The notes below the pieces were generated by a model. It searched no databases and had not been told where the DNA came from. It saw only the letters and a program-made list of their open reading frames with translations. Made by a program: the position numbers and the translations under genes. This document shows positions 20,954-27,502 of a stretch of 39,947 nt of DNA, piece by piece; positions within the stretch are counted from its first letter, which is position 1; each line of letters starts with the position of its first letter. This stretch comes from a virus: IMG/VR virus record IMGVR_UViG_3300027659_000080, positions 1 to 39,947 of that record; one strand, 5' to 3'.

Positions 20954-21060
20954 CATTATGGAAACTGATACAGAATCTCACGAACTGATGTCACACAAAA
21001 AGCGATGTCACTAGAAAACCGACATCACAGAAACTTTGCTTTTCATTTTTAGAGATGATG
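20954..21060 (+). promoter_or_regulatory. Motif-containing upstream region, weak promoter
   Basis: Holds a variant motif CATTATGGAAACT (20954-20966), a 20-bp sequence GATGTCACTAGAAAACCGAC (21004-21023) also found once at 23113, and the motif CATCACAGAAACT (21023-21035). A -35 is not obvious; TTTTCA or TTTCAT at 21039-21045 with a poor -10 (about 21063) is the best candidate for the gene at 21135. Confidence 0.45.
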
Positions 21061-21134
21061 ACACGACTAATAGGTAACAACATAAATGTGAGAATCCTCT
21101 GACATTTTAGGAGCCAAGGAGGCTTGTAATAGAT

Positions 21135-21377
21135 ATGAACAAGAAACAAAAAAAGTATGACCAAGAACTGAGTACCTGTGAGGTTGCTTACAACCCTGAG
21201 CGTGATGGCTTCATCTGCTCTTACTGCAAAGATTCATTTACTATCTCGCAGATGGACTGCATCATCGGTGGAGGTCTCGTACCTGTCACGCTTGAAGAGT
21301 GTGAGCAGACTTTGCGCTTCCTGCGCAAAGAGACTTGCTTGATGTGCGAGTTGCCAGTGTCCCGTTCGTTTGACTAA
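21135..21377 (+). CDS. Zinc-ribbon early protein
   Basis: An 80-residue protein with CSYC (about 28-31) and CLMC (about 71-74), a CxxC...CxxC zinc ribbon split by a helical insert. A GGAGG site lies about 10 bases upstream of the ATG. The gene is monocistronic: a terminator follows at 21408. Function unknown. Confidence 0.65.
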   Translation: MNKKQKKYDQELSTCEVAYNPERDGFICSYCKDSFTISQMDCIIGGGLVPVTLEECEQTLRFLRKETCLMCELPVSRSFD

Positions 21378-21383
21378 CTAGAA

Positions 21384-21396
21384 CATTACACAAACT
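21384..21396 (+). repeat. 13-bp motif CATTACACAAACT just before a terminator
   Basis: Directly follows the gene at 21135 and precedes the terminator hairpin at 21408. No promoter boxes follow it before the hairpin. A fuller copy with a promoter lies 60 bases further on. Confidence 0.6.
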
Positions 21397-21407
21397 TTCA
21401 CGGACTC

Positions 21408-21434
21408 GCCTCCACCTTCGGGTGGGGGCTTTTT
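21408..21434 (+). terminator. Rho-independent terminator (GC-rich, TTCG loop)
   Basis: GCCTCCACC-TTCG-GGTGGGGGC (21408-21429) followed by five T. It belongs to a set of four near-identical stems (also 21837, 23025 and the reverse-strand 24183). Confidence 0.85.
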
Positions 21435-21443
21435 CGTTTTGAC

Positions 21444-21491
21444 CATTACAGAAACTTTCATGTTGCATCTTGCGAAAGATTGCCCTATCTT
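21444..21491 (+). promoter_or_regulatory. Early promoter with upstream 13-bp motif
   Basis: CATTACAGAAACT at 21444-21456, 6 nt, TTGCAT (21463-21468), 17-bp spacer, TATCTT (21486-21491). The best match to the family consensus. Confidence 0.85.
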
Positions 21492-21534
21492 TGTCAGTGG
21501 GCAACACCGCCCCGTTTCCACAGGAGGAATCACA

Positions 21535-21813
21535 GTGTTAGATATTGACACCACACTCAAGTACATGGCGTGCATCGCACAAGGCGTTCGTGCCCACAGT
21601 TTCTTTGATGACATGGGCTCACCCCCTAAGACCGAGTACGACTTTGACAGGGCTCAAATGGCTATCAGCATTCTCTGTGCGTTCATTGGTGAAGAACAGC
21701 AGAAGGAACTCACCGCAGAACAAGTGCGTGCGTTTCTCGTGTACTGCGGGTTGTCCCAAGAACTTGCACTGCGTGTTGTTGACAACGATAACGAGCCACT
21801 TGGTTGCTACTAA
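21535..21813 (+). CDS. Unknown 92-residue early protein
   Basis: I chose the GTG at 21535 with AGGAGG upstream because the longer open frame would begin inside the motif and promoter. The protein is helical (TTLKYMACIAQGVRAHSFFDD; FDRAQMAISILCAFIGEEQQKELTAEQVRAFL). The codon use begins to shift to G+C-richer from here. Function unknown. Confidence 0.7.
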   Translation: MLDIDTTLKYMACIAQGVRAHSFFDDMGSPPKTEYDFDRAQMAISILCAFIGEEQQKELTAEQVRAFLVYCGLSQELALRVVDNDNEPLGCY

Positions 21814-21836
21814 CCAACCCCCAACTCCCCCAGCAG

Positions 21837-21866
21837 GAGCCCTCGCCCTTACGGGCGGGGGCTTTT
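21837..21866 (+). terminator. Rho-independent terminator (GC-rich)
   Basis: GAGCCCTCGCCC-TTAC-GGGCGGGGGC followed by TTTT. Same stem family as 21408 and 23025. Confidence 0.85.
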
Positions 21867-21879
21867 GTCGTTCTCAGGA

Positions 21880-21937
21880 CATAACAGAAACTTTGTACGA
21901 ATGGATGTTGCATATCTCATCTGACTTCCCCTACAAT
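21880..21937 (+). promoter_or_regulatory. Early promoter with motif displaced by about one helical turn
   Basis: CATAACAGAAACT at 21880-21892, then 15 nt (instead of 5-6), TTGCAT (21908-21913), 18-bp spacer, TACAAT (21932-21937). The extra 9-10 bases equal about one DNA turn, so the motif would keep its face relative to the -35 box. Confidence 0.75.
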
Positions 21938-21981
21938 CGGTCGTGGGGCATTCCCGCCCCGCTCTAACAGGAGGACATCAA

Positions 21982-23004
21982 ATGTCACAAGAAACACTGG
22001 AATGGCTCAATCAGAACACTCTGATTGGATTCACTGAACGCCGTGGAAACGCATGGCACTACAAGGCATCTGAGCAGGGCTCGGAGAACAATCACTACAT
22101 TGGCGCAATCCCCGTTGCCGATGTGTACCGCCGTTTGCTCAACTGGCAGGCAGTAGAGGCACCAGCATTCGTTGGTATCCCAACCGCTGATGGCTTTGAC
22201 TATGTCCTTCAGAACGACCGCAAGTTCATTGTCCGCTCTGACGATTCCAGCGTGCTGGGCATCTTCAAGGACGGCTATCAGATTCACCAGTACGGCGAAT
22301 GGCTCATTGATGCAGTCGCCAACATCGTTGATGACAGCAACCTTGCCATCGGTCAGGCTGGGCTCCTGAAGGGTGGAGCAGTCGCTTGGGTCAGCATTGA
22401 ATTGCCTGAGAACATTGAGACCCCATCGGGCTTCACAGTTCGCCCGCAGTTGCTTGCAACCACCAGCCACAACGGCTCACTTGCCACCACCCACAAGATG
22501 ACCAACACGGTCGTGGTGTGTGACAACACGCTGTCCTTGGGTCTCGCCGAGAAGACAGGTACATCACGCACCCGTCACAGCAAGCACTCAGGCTTCAAGG
22601 TTCAGAATGTCCGTGATGCCATTGGCGTGGTTCACACCATGGCTGACAGCATCATGCTTGAGATTGAGGCTTTGGCTTCTATCTCGGTCAGCGACAAGCA
22701 GTTCTTTGACATCGTGAACCGCCTCGTGCCAATCGCTGAGATGGGCTCAACCACCAACTCGGCTCGCACCAAGTTGGGCAACAAGCAGGACGCAATCTTT
22801 GACCTGTACAGCAAGAACCCAATGGTCGCTCCATGGAAGGGAACCAAGTTGGGTGTCATTCAGGCATTCAACACCTACGCCCACCACATGAGCGGTACTG
22901 ACAAGAATCGTGCCCAGCGCAACCTGAGCAACGCAGTCATGGGCAAGACCGATGACGCTGACTCTGAGGTTCTCAAGGCGATTGACCTCGTCCTCACCGC
23001 CTAG
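21982..23004 (+). CDS. DUF932 phage/plasmid-like protein
   Basis: A 340-residue protein with AGGAGG before the ATG. It matches the DUF932 (TIGR03299) family: DGFDYVLQNDRKFIVRSDDSSVLGIFKDGYQIHQYGEW, then GGAVAWVSIEL, LLATTSHNGSLATTHKMTNTVVVCDNTL, and ARTKLGNKQDAIFDLYSKN. Members are widespread in phages and plasmids; the biochemical role is not known. Codons are clearly G+C-richer than in the 15-21 kb genes. It has its own early promoter and terminator. Confidence 0.85.
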   Translation: MSQETLEWLNQNTLIGFTERRGNAWHYKASEQGSENNHYIGAIPVADVYRRLLNWQAVEAPAFVGIPTADGFDYVLQNDRKFIVRSDDSSVLGIFKDGYQIHQYGEWLIDAVANIVDDSNLAIGQAGLLKGGAVAWVSIELPENIETPSGFTVRPQLLATTSHNGSLATTHKMTNTVVVCDNTLSLGLAEKTGTSRTRHSKHSGFKVQNVRDAIGVVHTMADSIMLEIEALASISVSDKQFFDIVNRLVPIAEMGSTTNSARTKLGNKQDAIFDLYSKNPMVAPWKGTKLGVIQAFNTYAHHMSGTDKNRAQRNLSNAVMGKTDDADSEVLKAIDLVLTA

Positions 23005-23024
23005 TCCACAGCGACCCTCCACTG

Positions 23025-23054
23025 GAGCCCTCACCCTTCGGGGTGGGGGCTTTT
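23025..23054 (+). terminator. Rho-independent terminator (GC-rich, TTCG loop)
   Basis: GAGCCCTCACCC-TTCG-GGGTGGGGGC followed by TTTT; closes the DUF932 gene. Confidence 0.85.
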
Positions 23055-23247
23055 CAGTTTCTGTGATGTCCCCAGCAGAACCGATGGTGTTTTTTGATGT
23101 CTCCAAAAAACCGATGTCACTAAAAAACCGACCTCGTTTTTTTGAGCCTTTCCCAATGCCCACAAGAGTTTCTGTAATGTCCCCACAATGTCCCCACAGC
23201 GTTTCAGACCGTGCTTTCATGCAATCTTTGCATGACTCCTGTGCTGT

Positions 23248-23348
23248 CCGTGAGGGATTGTTTCATTGCTCGCTGTTGCTGTGATGCTGTGAGCGATTGT
23301 TTGATTGTTCTTGGGTTCATTGTGAGTCCGTGAAAGATTGTTTGATTG
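23248..23348 (+). repeat. Three iteron-like direct repeats
   Basis: The pattern GTGARNGATTGTTTNATTG occurs at 23250-23268, 23289-23307 and 23330-23348, with 39- and 41-bp periods. A partial fourth (CCGTGAAACAC) lies near 23383. Regular, same-strand spacing of about four helical turns is typical of initiator-binding iterons. Confidence 0.7.
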
Positions 23349-23394
23349 TTTACGGATTCGCTTAACACACTTGAATCCGTGAAACACAAAACAA

Positions 23395-23480
23395 ATGCAC
23401 ACACATACACACCCGCATACACACGCCCGTGTGCGCACCCGCACCCACGCACGCCTGCGCCCGTGTGCGCACGCACGCCT
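23395..23480. repeat. Alternating purine-pyrimidine tract
   Basis: A run of CA/CG/TG steps with the string CGCCCGTGTGCGCAC at both 23424-23438 and 23458-23472. Such tracts can adopt Z-DNA under negative supercoiling. It follows the iteron-like repeats. Confidence 0.5.
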
Positions 23481-23586
23481 GCTCGTGAGCGTTCGTACAA
23501 TCCGCCGTACTCGTCCAGAGCGACCGAGACCGCCACCGACCCGCACCTGCGAACCCGACCGAGACCGCCCCGCTGTGAGTTCGCCT

Positions 23587-23602
23587 GTTAGGCACACCTA
23601 AC
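23587..23602. repeat. 16-bp palindrome GTTAGGCACACCTAAC
   Basis: Perfect six-base arms (GTTAGG/CCTAAC) around CACA. Further copies at 23800-23815 and, with one end base changed, at 26286-26301. Likely a dimeric protein-binding site. Confidence 0.6.
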
Positions 23603-23799
23603 GCTCGGTGACCTGCACCTGACCGAGCCAGTGACCGAGCCACGGGAGCCCGCAGGATTGCCCCTTCAGAGCCCGTATGGGGGCGATGGAGCCCGAAAAG
23701 GTATGAAGGGTGCCTAGGGGGGGTCATCGCCCCCTGTGAGCGTCCTACAGCGTCTGACGGGATTAGGGGTATTTCAGGGTATCCCAAAACACCTGTTTC

Positions 23800-23815
23800 G
23801 TTAGGCTCACCTAAC
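23800..23815. repeat. 16-bp palindrome GTTAGGCTCACCTAAC
   Basis: Second copy of the palindrome at 23587; only one base of the centre differs. Confidence 0.6.
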
Positions 23816-24182
23816 AGACTATTGGTCTAATCGGGAGACCGCCGAGCCCGCTAACCCAGCACCCACACGGAGGCTCCAGCAGAGCCCGCAGGAGCCCGTA
23901 TGGGGGCGACAACGGTCGGTCGGGTATCACAGTGCCCGCCCCGATTCTGTGCCCCCTACGAGCCTCCCAGCATGGTCTCAGAGGATTGCGCCGCATCAGG
24001 GGTGCGCGAACCCTTACGCACCAAGGGTTTGCGGGGTTTGAAAATGATCCCGTGGAGGTTGGTGGGTGTGTTCGTGCGGAGGCTTATGTCATCGCTATGT
24101 CATCGCTATGTGAATTGAAACAATCTCCTGCTATCCGACCCGCACAATCGGAGCCCGCAGGACATTACAGAAACTCGGAAAT

Positions 24183-24215
24183 GGAAAGAGCCCCCACCCC
24201 GAAGGGCAGGGGCTC
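24183..24215 (-). terminator. Rho-independent terminator of the helicase gene
   Basis: Read on the reverse strand: GAGCCCCTGCCC-TTC-GGGGTGGGGGCTC then TTTCC. It ends the reverse-strand helicase and has the same stem design as the + strand terminators at 21408, 21837 and 23025. Confidence 0.8.
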
Positions 24216-24229
24216 CGACCGCTGGGTGG

Positions 24230-25834
24230 CTAGAGGTCTGCGAGGTAGGAGCGCAGGATTGCCATCGCAAGGTTCTCTTCCGAGACCATGGTGTCCACCT
24301 CTTCACCGTCCATGACCGCCTTGGCTTCACGGAACTTGCCTTCCAGCAATCCCCACAGGCGGTCATCAATCGTGCGGGTGCCATCTGCCTTCACGCCGAG
24401 AACCACCTGCGAGCAGACATCACGGGTCTGACCCTTGCGCAGGAGCCGAGCCTCAGCCTGAACCACATCCATGGAGTTCCACGGGAGTTCAGCGAAGACG
24501 ATGTGGCGACCCTCGGTCATGGTGAACCCGACCGAAGCCGAGATGATGTTCGCCACCACGAGGTCGTACTGCTTTGCCTGCCAGCCATCAACCACTGCCT
24601 GCTTGGCTTCAGCGGTCATGCCACCGTGGATGGTCGCAACCTTGAGACCAGCCTTGGTGAAGTGCTCCATGATGGCTTCACGGATGTCGGTGTGGGTAGC
24701 CAGCACGAGGATGGGCTCGTGGTCGCCTTCCTCGGCAGATTCAATCGTCAACTGGATGTGAGCGATGACCGACTCCAACTTTGCCTTGCCGACCAAACGG
24801 CGCAGTTCCTGAACACGGATGAGGGCTTCAGCCTTCATCATGGACTCAGCCTTGGCGTGACCACGGGTGTCAATGAGCCACTGCTCAAGGTCGGTCTCGG
24901 CACGCTTGTACTTCTTTGCCCACTCGCCCTGCAACTGACCGTCCCGCAGGATGCGTCCCATGTTCGGCAGGTCTGCGATGACATCAGCCGAGCGCACACG
25001 ATGAGCCCAGCCAGTGATGTCGTGGAACATCTCGGCGTGCAACTGCTCGGTGTTCGCCTGACCACGGGCACCGTACGAATCCACCGCTGGGGCGAAATGG
25101 TCAAGCCAGTCTTTTGCGCTACATGGCTTGCCATCAATCGCATGGCGACCGAAAGTGTTGAGACCCTGCATCAACTGGAAGAGACCAACACGGGTCTTGG
25201 TGAATGGGGTGCCACTGAGGAGCCATTTCGGCATCTCGGTACGGCTGGCGCAGAGGTGAGCGAATGCACGACCACGACCTGCACGACCGCTGGAGACACG
25301 CTGGCACTCGTCAACGATGAGCGCATCCACGCCACGACCGAAGTCACGGACGAAGTAGTCAGGGATGATGCGGTTGCCGTGGGCATCCTTGGCGTTCTCG
25401 TCATCCCATGTGAACTTCTGCTTGCCACCAATGAACCAGCGGTTGTACCCATGGAGCGCACCGTCCGTGACGATGAGAACCTGAGCGGTCGGGAGACCCT
25501 CGGACTCGGAACCTTCACGGTCAAGCGGGGCACGCTTGTTGATGATGTCGGTCGTGACCTCAGGAGCCCACTTGGCGAACTCGTTCTTCCAGTTCCATGT
25601 CAGCGATGGCGGGCAGACGACCAGCACCTGCTTTGCGCCGAATGCCAGTGCGGACTGAGCGAGCATGATGCCCGTGATGGTCTTGCCAGTGCCCTGCTCG
25701 TGAGCGATGAGGAACTGGCGTTGCTGGGTTGCACGCCGAACCACTTCCACCTGATGTGGCATGAGGTCGGGGTGGAACACGGGTTCCATGTGTGCCATGG
25801 ATTCCCATGACTGGTACGGGGTTGATGCTTTCAT
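24230..25834 (-). CDS. SNF2-type superfamily 2 DNA helicase/translocase
   Basis: A 534-residue protein; start chosen at 25834 because AGGAGG lies just upstream. Motif Q/I region LMPHQVEVVRRA and Walker A EQGTGKT (46-52); DExx-type box ALIVDECQRV; motif III LLSGTPF; C-terminal helicase domain with LVLATHTDIREAI, VATIHGGMTAEAKQ, DLVVANIISASVGFTM and motif VI VQAEARLLRKGQTRD. These are the motifs of SNF2/SMARCAL1-like translocases. In phages such enzymes act in replication-fork or recombination processing. It is a single reverse-strand gene, G+C-rich (one 60-base stretch counted by hand at 24721 has 33 G+C) and flanked on both sides by related noncoding repeats. Confidence 0.9.
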   Translation of the reverse strand: MKASTPYQSWESMAHMEPVFHPDLMPHQVEVVRRATQQRQFLIAHEQGTGKTITGIMLAQSALAFGAKQVLVVCPPSLTWNWKNEFAKWAPEVTTDIINKRAPLDREGSESEGLPTAQVLIVTDGALHGYNRWFIGGKQKFTWDDENAKDAHGNRIIPDYFVRDFGRGVDALIVDECQRVSSGRAGRGRAFAHLCASRTEMPKWLLSGTPFTKTRVGLFQLMQGLNTFGRHAIDGKPCSAKDWLDHFAPAVDSYGARGQANTEQLHAEMFHDITGWAHRVRSADVIADLPNMGRILRDGQLQGEWAKKYKRAETDLEQWLIDTRGHAKAESMMKAEALIRVQELRRLVGKAKLESVIAHIQLTIESAEEGDHEPILVLATHTDIREAIMEHFTKAGLKVATIHGGMTAEAKQAVVDGWQAKQYDLVVANIISASVGFTMTEGRHIVFAELPWNSMDVVQAEARLLRKGQTRDVCSQVVLGVKADGTRTIDDRLWGLLEGKFREAKAVMDGEEVDTMVSEENLAMAILRSYLADL

Positions 25835-26717
25835 GATGACCCTCCTGTGAGTCGTTTTCGGCTTGTCAGTGCGACTCGCCGAAGGCGAGTCTAGGCACGC
25901 CCACAACCCAAACACAACACCACATATGGCATTACAGAAACTTTTTTGGCTGGAGCCCGCAAACCCTTACGCCCCAAGGCTCCGAGCCCTGTCGGAGAAC
26001 GGAATCTGCGCAAGCCGAGAACATGACCCTTCACTACCAAGGGAATCACCTGAGAGGACACTAGGAGAGCCATAGAGGGCGATAGATAGCAGTTGGGTAT
26101 CAGAGTGCCATATCGGATGTCGTGCCCCCTACGGGGCGTACACAGCGTCTGACAGGGTCGGTGCGGCAACGATGTCGGGAAACCCTTGCGGTGTATGGCT
26201 CGTAGCAATGCTGGCAGGGGCGTGGATGGCGTAGGTGCTGGGGTGGTACCGCCACATCCCCCCAATCACAACCTGTAGCCCCAAAATTAGGCTGACCTAA
26301 CACGCCCCATCTACTACTCCGTGATTCTGTTCTATCCCTTGCACTGCATGGCTTTGCGGGACATTACACGAACTTTCGCACGCCCTGAGAGGGCACAGAA
26401 ATGCACCTGCGCCCACTGACAGCCCAAAGCACCCATCGCCCCCCATACGCCCGTACAGCGTGTCTGATGGAGAGAGCAGGTCATGGGGAGAAAAGCAACC
26501 TCTGCGTGCAGATTCTTTGGTGTGAAGAATGTCACAGGGGTGGGGAGGTTGTGGTTTGCTCAGGATGGCGGTATAGGCGACCCCCCCATGGTTAAGTTGC
26601 GCAAAAAAACGGAGGGGGGTGCAGCACCCACTCCTCAGTGCCATGCAAAATGGCGTAATAGCCCTATTCTATAAAATAATTCTCAACGGGTTCACAGAAA
26701 ATCGCTCCAAATAGCCC
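25835..26717. other. 0.9-kb gene-free segment, partly related to the one at 23.1-24.2 kb
   Basis: No convincing gene. It carries + strand 13-bp motifs at 25930-25942 (CATTACAGAAACT) and 26362-26374 (CATTACACGAACT), a third palindrome at 26286-26301, and diverged copies of blocks also found on the other side of the helicase: AACCCTTACGCCCCAAGG (25962-25979, compare 24009-24026), GGGTAT...GTGCCCCCTACG (26095-26133, compare 23922-23960) and CGTACACAGCGTCTGAC (26137-26153, compare 23741-23757). Near its right end AATAGCCCTAT occurs twice (26657 and 26711). Its function is not known. Confidence 0.55.
26286..26301. repeat. Third copy of the 16-bp palindrome (TTAGGCTGACCTAA core)
   Basis: Same arms as 23587 and 23800 except the first base. 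It lies on the far side of the helicase gene from the other two. Confidence 0.5.
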
Positions 26718-26729
26718 TATACTAGGTAA
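26718..26729 (+). promoter_or_regulatory. Leaderless -10 promoter (TATACT, 6 nt before ATG)
   Basis: TATACT at 26718-26723, then AGGTAA, then the ATG at 26730. No good -35 at normal spacing and no ribosome-binding site. Confidence 0.7.
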
Positions 26730-27137
26730 ATGAGCCTTTCCAACCATCAATTCGGTGACCTGATACCAAAGTTGGAACAAAGACATGGAGATGATTTCCA
26801 TGACTCAGTGACCGCATTTGCCCTAGGAACGCCTAGTGACCCCATGGCGGAGTCCTCCTCATCCTACGACCTACCTATCAGCCGTGCAAGAGTCCCTCTG
26901 AGTGCCCTACCAGACCATGGAACTAGTAGTGCTGCCCGTATCGGTCGTGCGCAAGAGGGATATCGGACCTCCCCATCCTCAGTGCCCCCTATTCTCCTAG
27001 TACAGAGAGCAGGAGGGTATGACATTGCTGATGGTCACCATCGTGTACAAGCCGCTAGGAACCTCGGTAGAGAGCATATCCCTGCTTGGGTGGTGCACAG
27101 CCCTCTAAAAGAGCCTCACCCTGGCTTTGACGACTGA
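26730..27137 (+). CDS. ParB-like (ParB/Srx fold) protein
   Basis: A 135-residue protein. ISRARVPLSALP (50-61), PPILLVQRAGGYDIADGHHRVQAARNLGREHIPAWVV (86-122) is a ParB N-terminal domain: strand, then the D-G-H-H-R motif (101-105) and helix, then a strand. In ParB the equivalent GxxR motif binds CTP; many phage versions are nucleases or regulators. There is no helix-turn-helix DNA-binding domain, so it is not a full partition protein. Leaderless transcript likely. A second ParB-like protein lies at 28803. Confidence 0.8.
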   Translation: MSLSNHQFGDLIPKLEQRHGDDFHDSVTAFALGTPSDPMAESSSSYDLPISRARVPLSALPDHGTSSAARIGRAQEGYRTSPSSVPPILLVQRAGGYDIADGHHRVQAARNLGREHIPAWVVHSPLKEPHPGFDD

Positions 27138-27139
27138 CC

Positions 27140-27151
27140 TATACTAGATAA
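27140..27151 (+). promoter_or_regulatory. Leaderless -10 promoter (TATACT, 6 nt before ATG)
   Basis: TATACT at 27140-27145, AGATAA, ATG at 27152; same layout as 26718. Confidence 0.7.
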
Positions 27152-27493
27152 ATGGAAGAAATAACAGACCCCTCCTTTAAACAAACCACCTGTGATGGGT
27201 GTGGTCTACCCATCCGTTCGGCATCATTTGACCTTGTATCGGACATGATTCGGTATGAGAACCCTACATCAGGTGGTCTTGTTTCGTCAATGGCTCATGG
27301 ACTACCTAAACCCGTCAAGCGTCAGGTAAACGAATGGTTGCATGATGACCCTCGTGCCTCCAATGACCACCGCCCATACCCTGCTGCCTATGGTGAACGC
27401 CATACGCATGACTCTGACTATGAACGACAAGAACGAGAATGGCGTATGTCTGAGATGGAAAAGCGTTCACACCTAGGCGAGCAGTTCCAGTAA
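27152..27493 (+). CDS. Unknown 113-residue protein with one CxxC
   Basis: Starts MEEITDPSFKQTTCDGCGLPI; CDGC at 14-17 looks like half of a zinc site but a second pair is missing, so metal binding is uncertain. The rest is polar, with an Arg/Glu-rich C-terminal helix (YERQEREWRMSEMEKRSH). It is read from its own leaderless promoter. Function unknown. Confidence 0.65.
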   Translation: MEEITDPSFKQTTCDGCGLPIRSASFDLVSDMIRYENPTSGGLVSSMAHGLPKPVKRQVNEWLHDDPRASNDHRPYPAAYGERHTHDSDYERQEREWRMSEMEKRSHLGEQFQ

Positions 27494-27502
27494 ACTAGGT
27501 AT
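27491..27502 (+). promoter_or_regulatory. Leaderless -10 promoter (TAAACT, 6 nt before ATG)
   Basis: TAAACT at 27491-27496, AGGTAT, ATG at 27503. The TAAACT also contains the TAA stop of the preceding gene. Confidence 0.7.

Larger units (their letters stand above)
23056..24182. other. 1.1-kb gene-free, repeat-rich segment; candidate replication origin
   Basis: No convincing gene between the DUF932 and helicase genes, which point at each other. It holds two reverse-strand copies of the 13-bp motif (23056-23068 and 23167-23179), a 20-bp repeat (23113-23132), three iteron-like repeats (23248-23348), an alternating purine-pyrimidine tract (about 23395-23480), two copies of a 16-bp palindrome (23587 and 23800), two exact copies of GAGCCCGTATGGGGGCGA (23669 and 23892), a hairpin GCGAACCCTT/AAGGGTTTGC (about 24006-24032) and a + strand motif at 24163-24175. 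Position and repeats suggest an origin or a control region; this is inference. Confidence 0.6.

Noticed and set aside
23587-23815. The GTTAGG...CCTAAC palindromes as DtxR/IdeR iron boxes
   Set aside because: The arms are alike but the spacing between them is too short for the 19-bp DtxR consensus, and no iron-related gene is nearby.
23932-24315. Open frame of 127 codons in the gene-free segment
   Set aside because: It has Pro/Arg/Gly-biased composition, no ribosome-binding site, and overlaps the terminator and the helicase. It looks like chance in G+C-rich DNA.
24503-25810. Long open frame on the + strand (about 435 codons) opposite the helicase
   Set aside because: It is the antisense shadow of the reverse-strand helicase, which has clear helicase motifs. 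G+C-rich genes commonly leave long antisense frames open.
26297-26644. Reverse open frame of 115 codons in the right-hand gene-free segment
   Set aside because: No ribosome-binding site, no recognisable domain, and it overlaps the repeat blocks and a motif copy.
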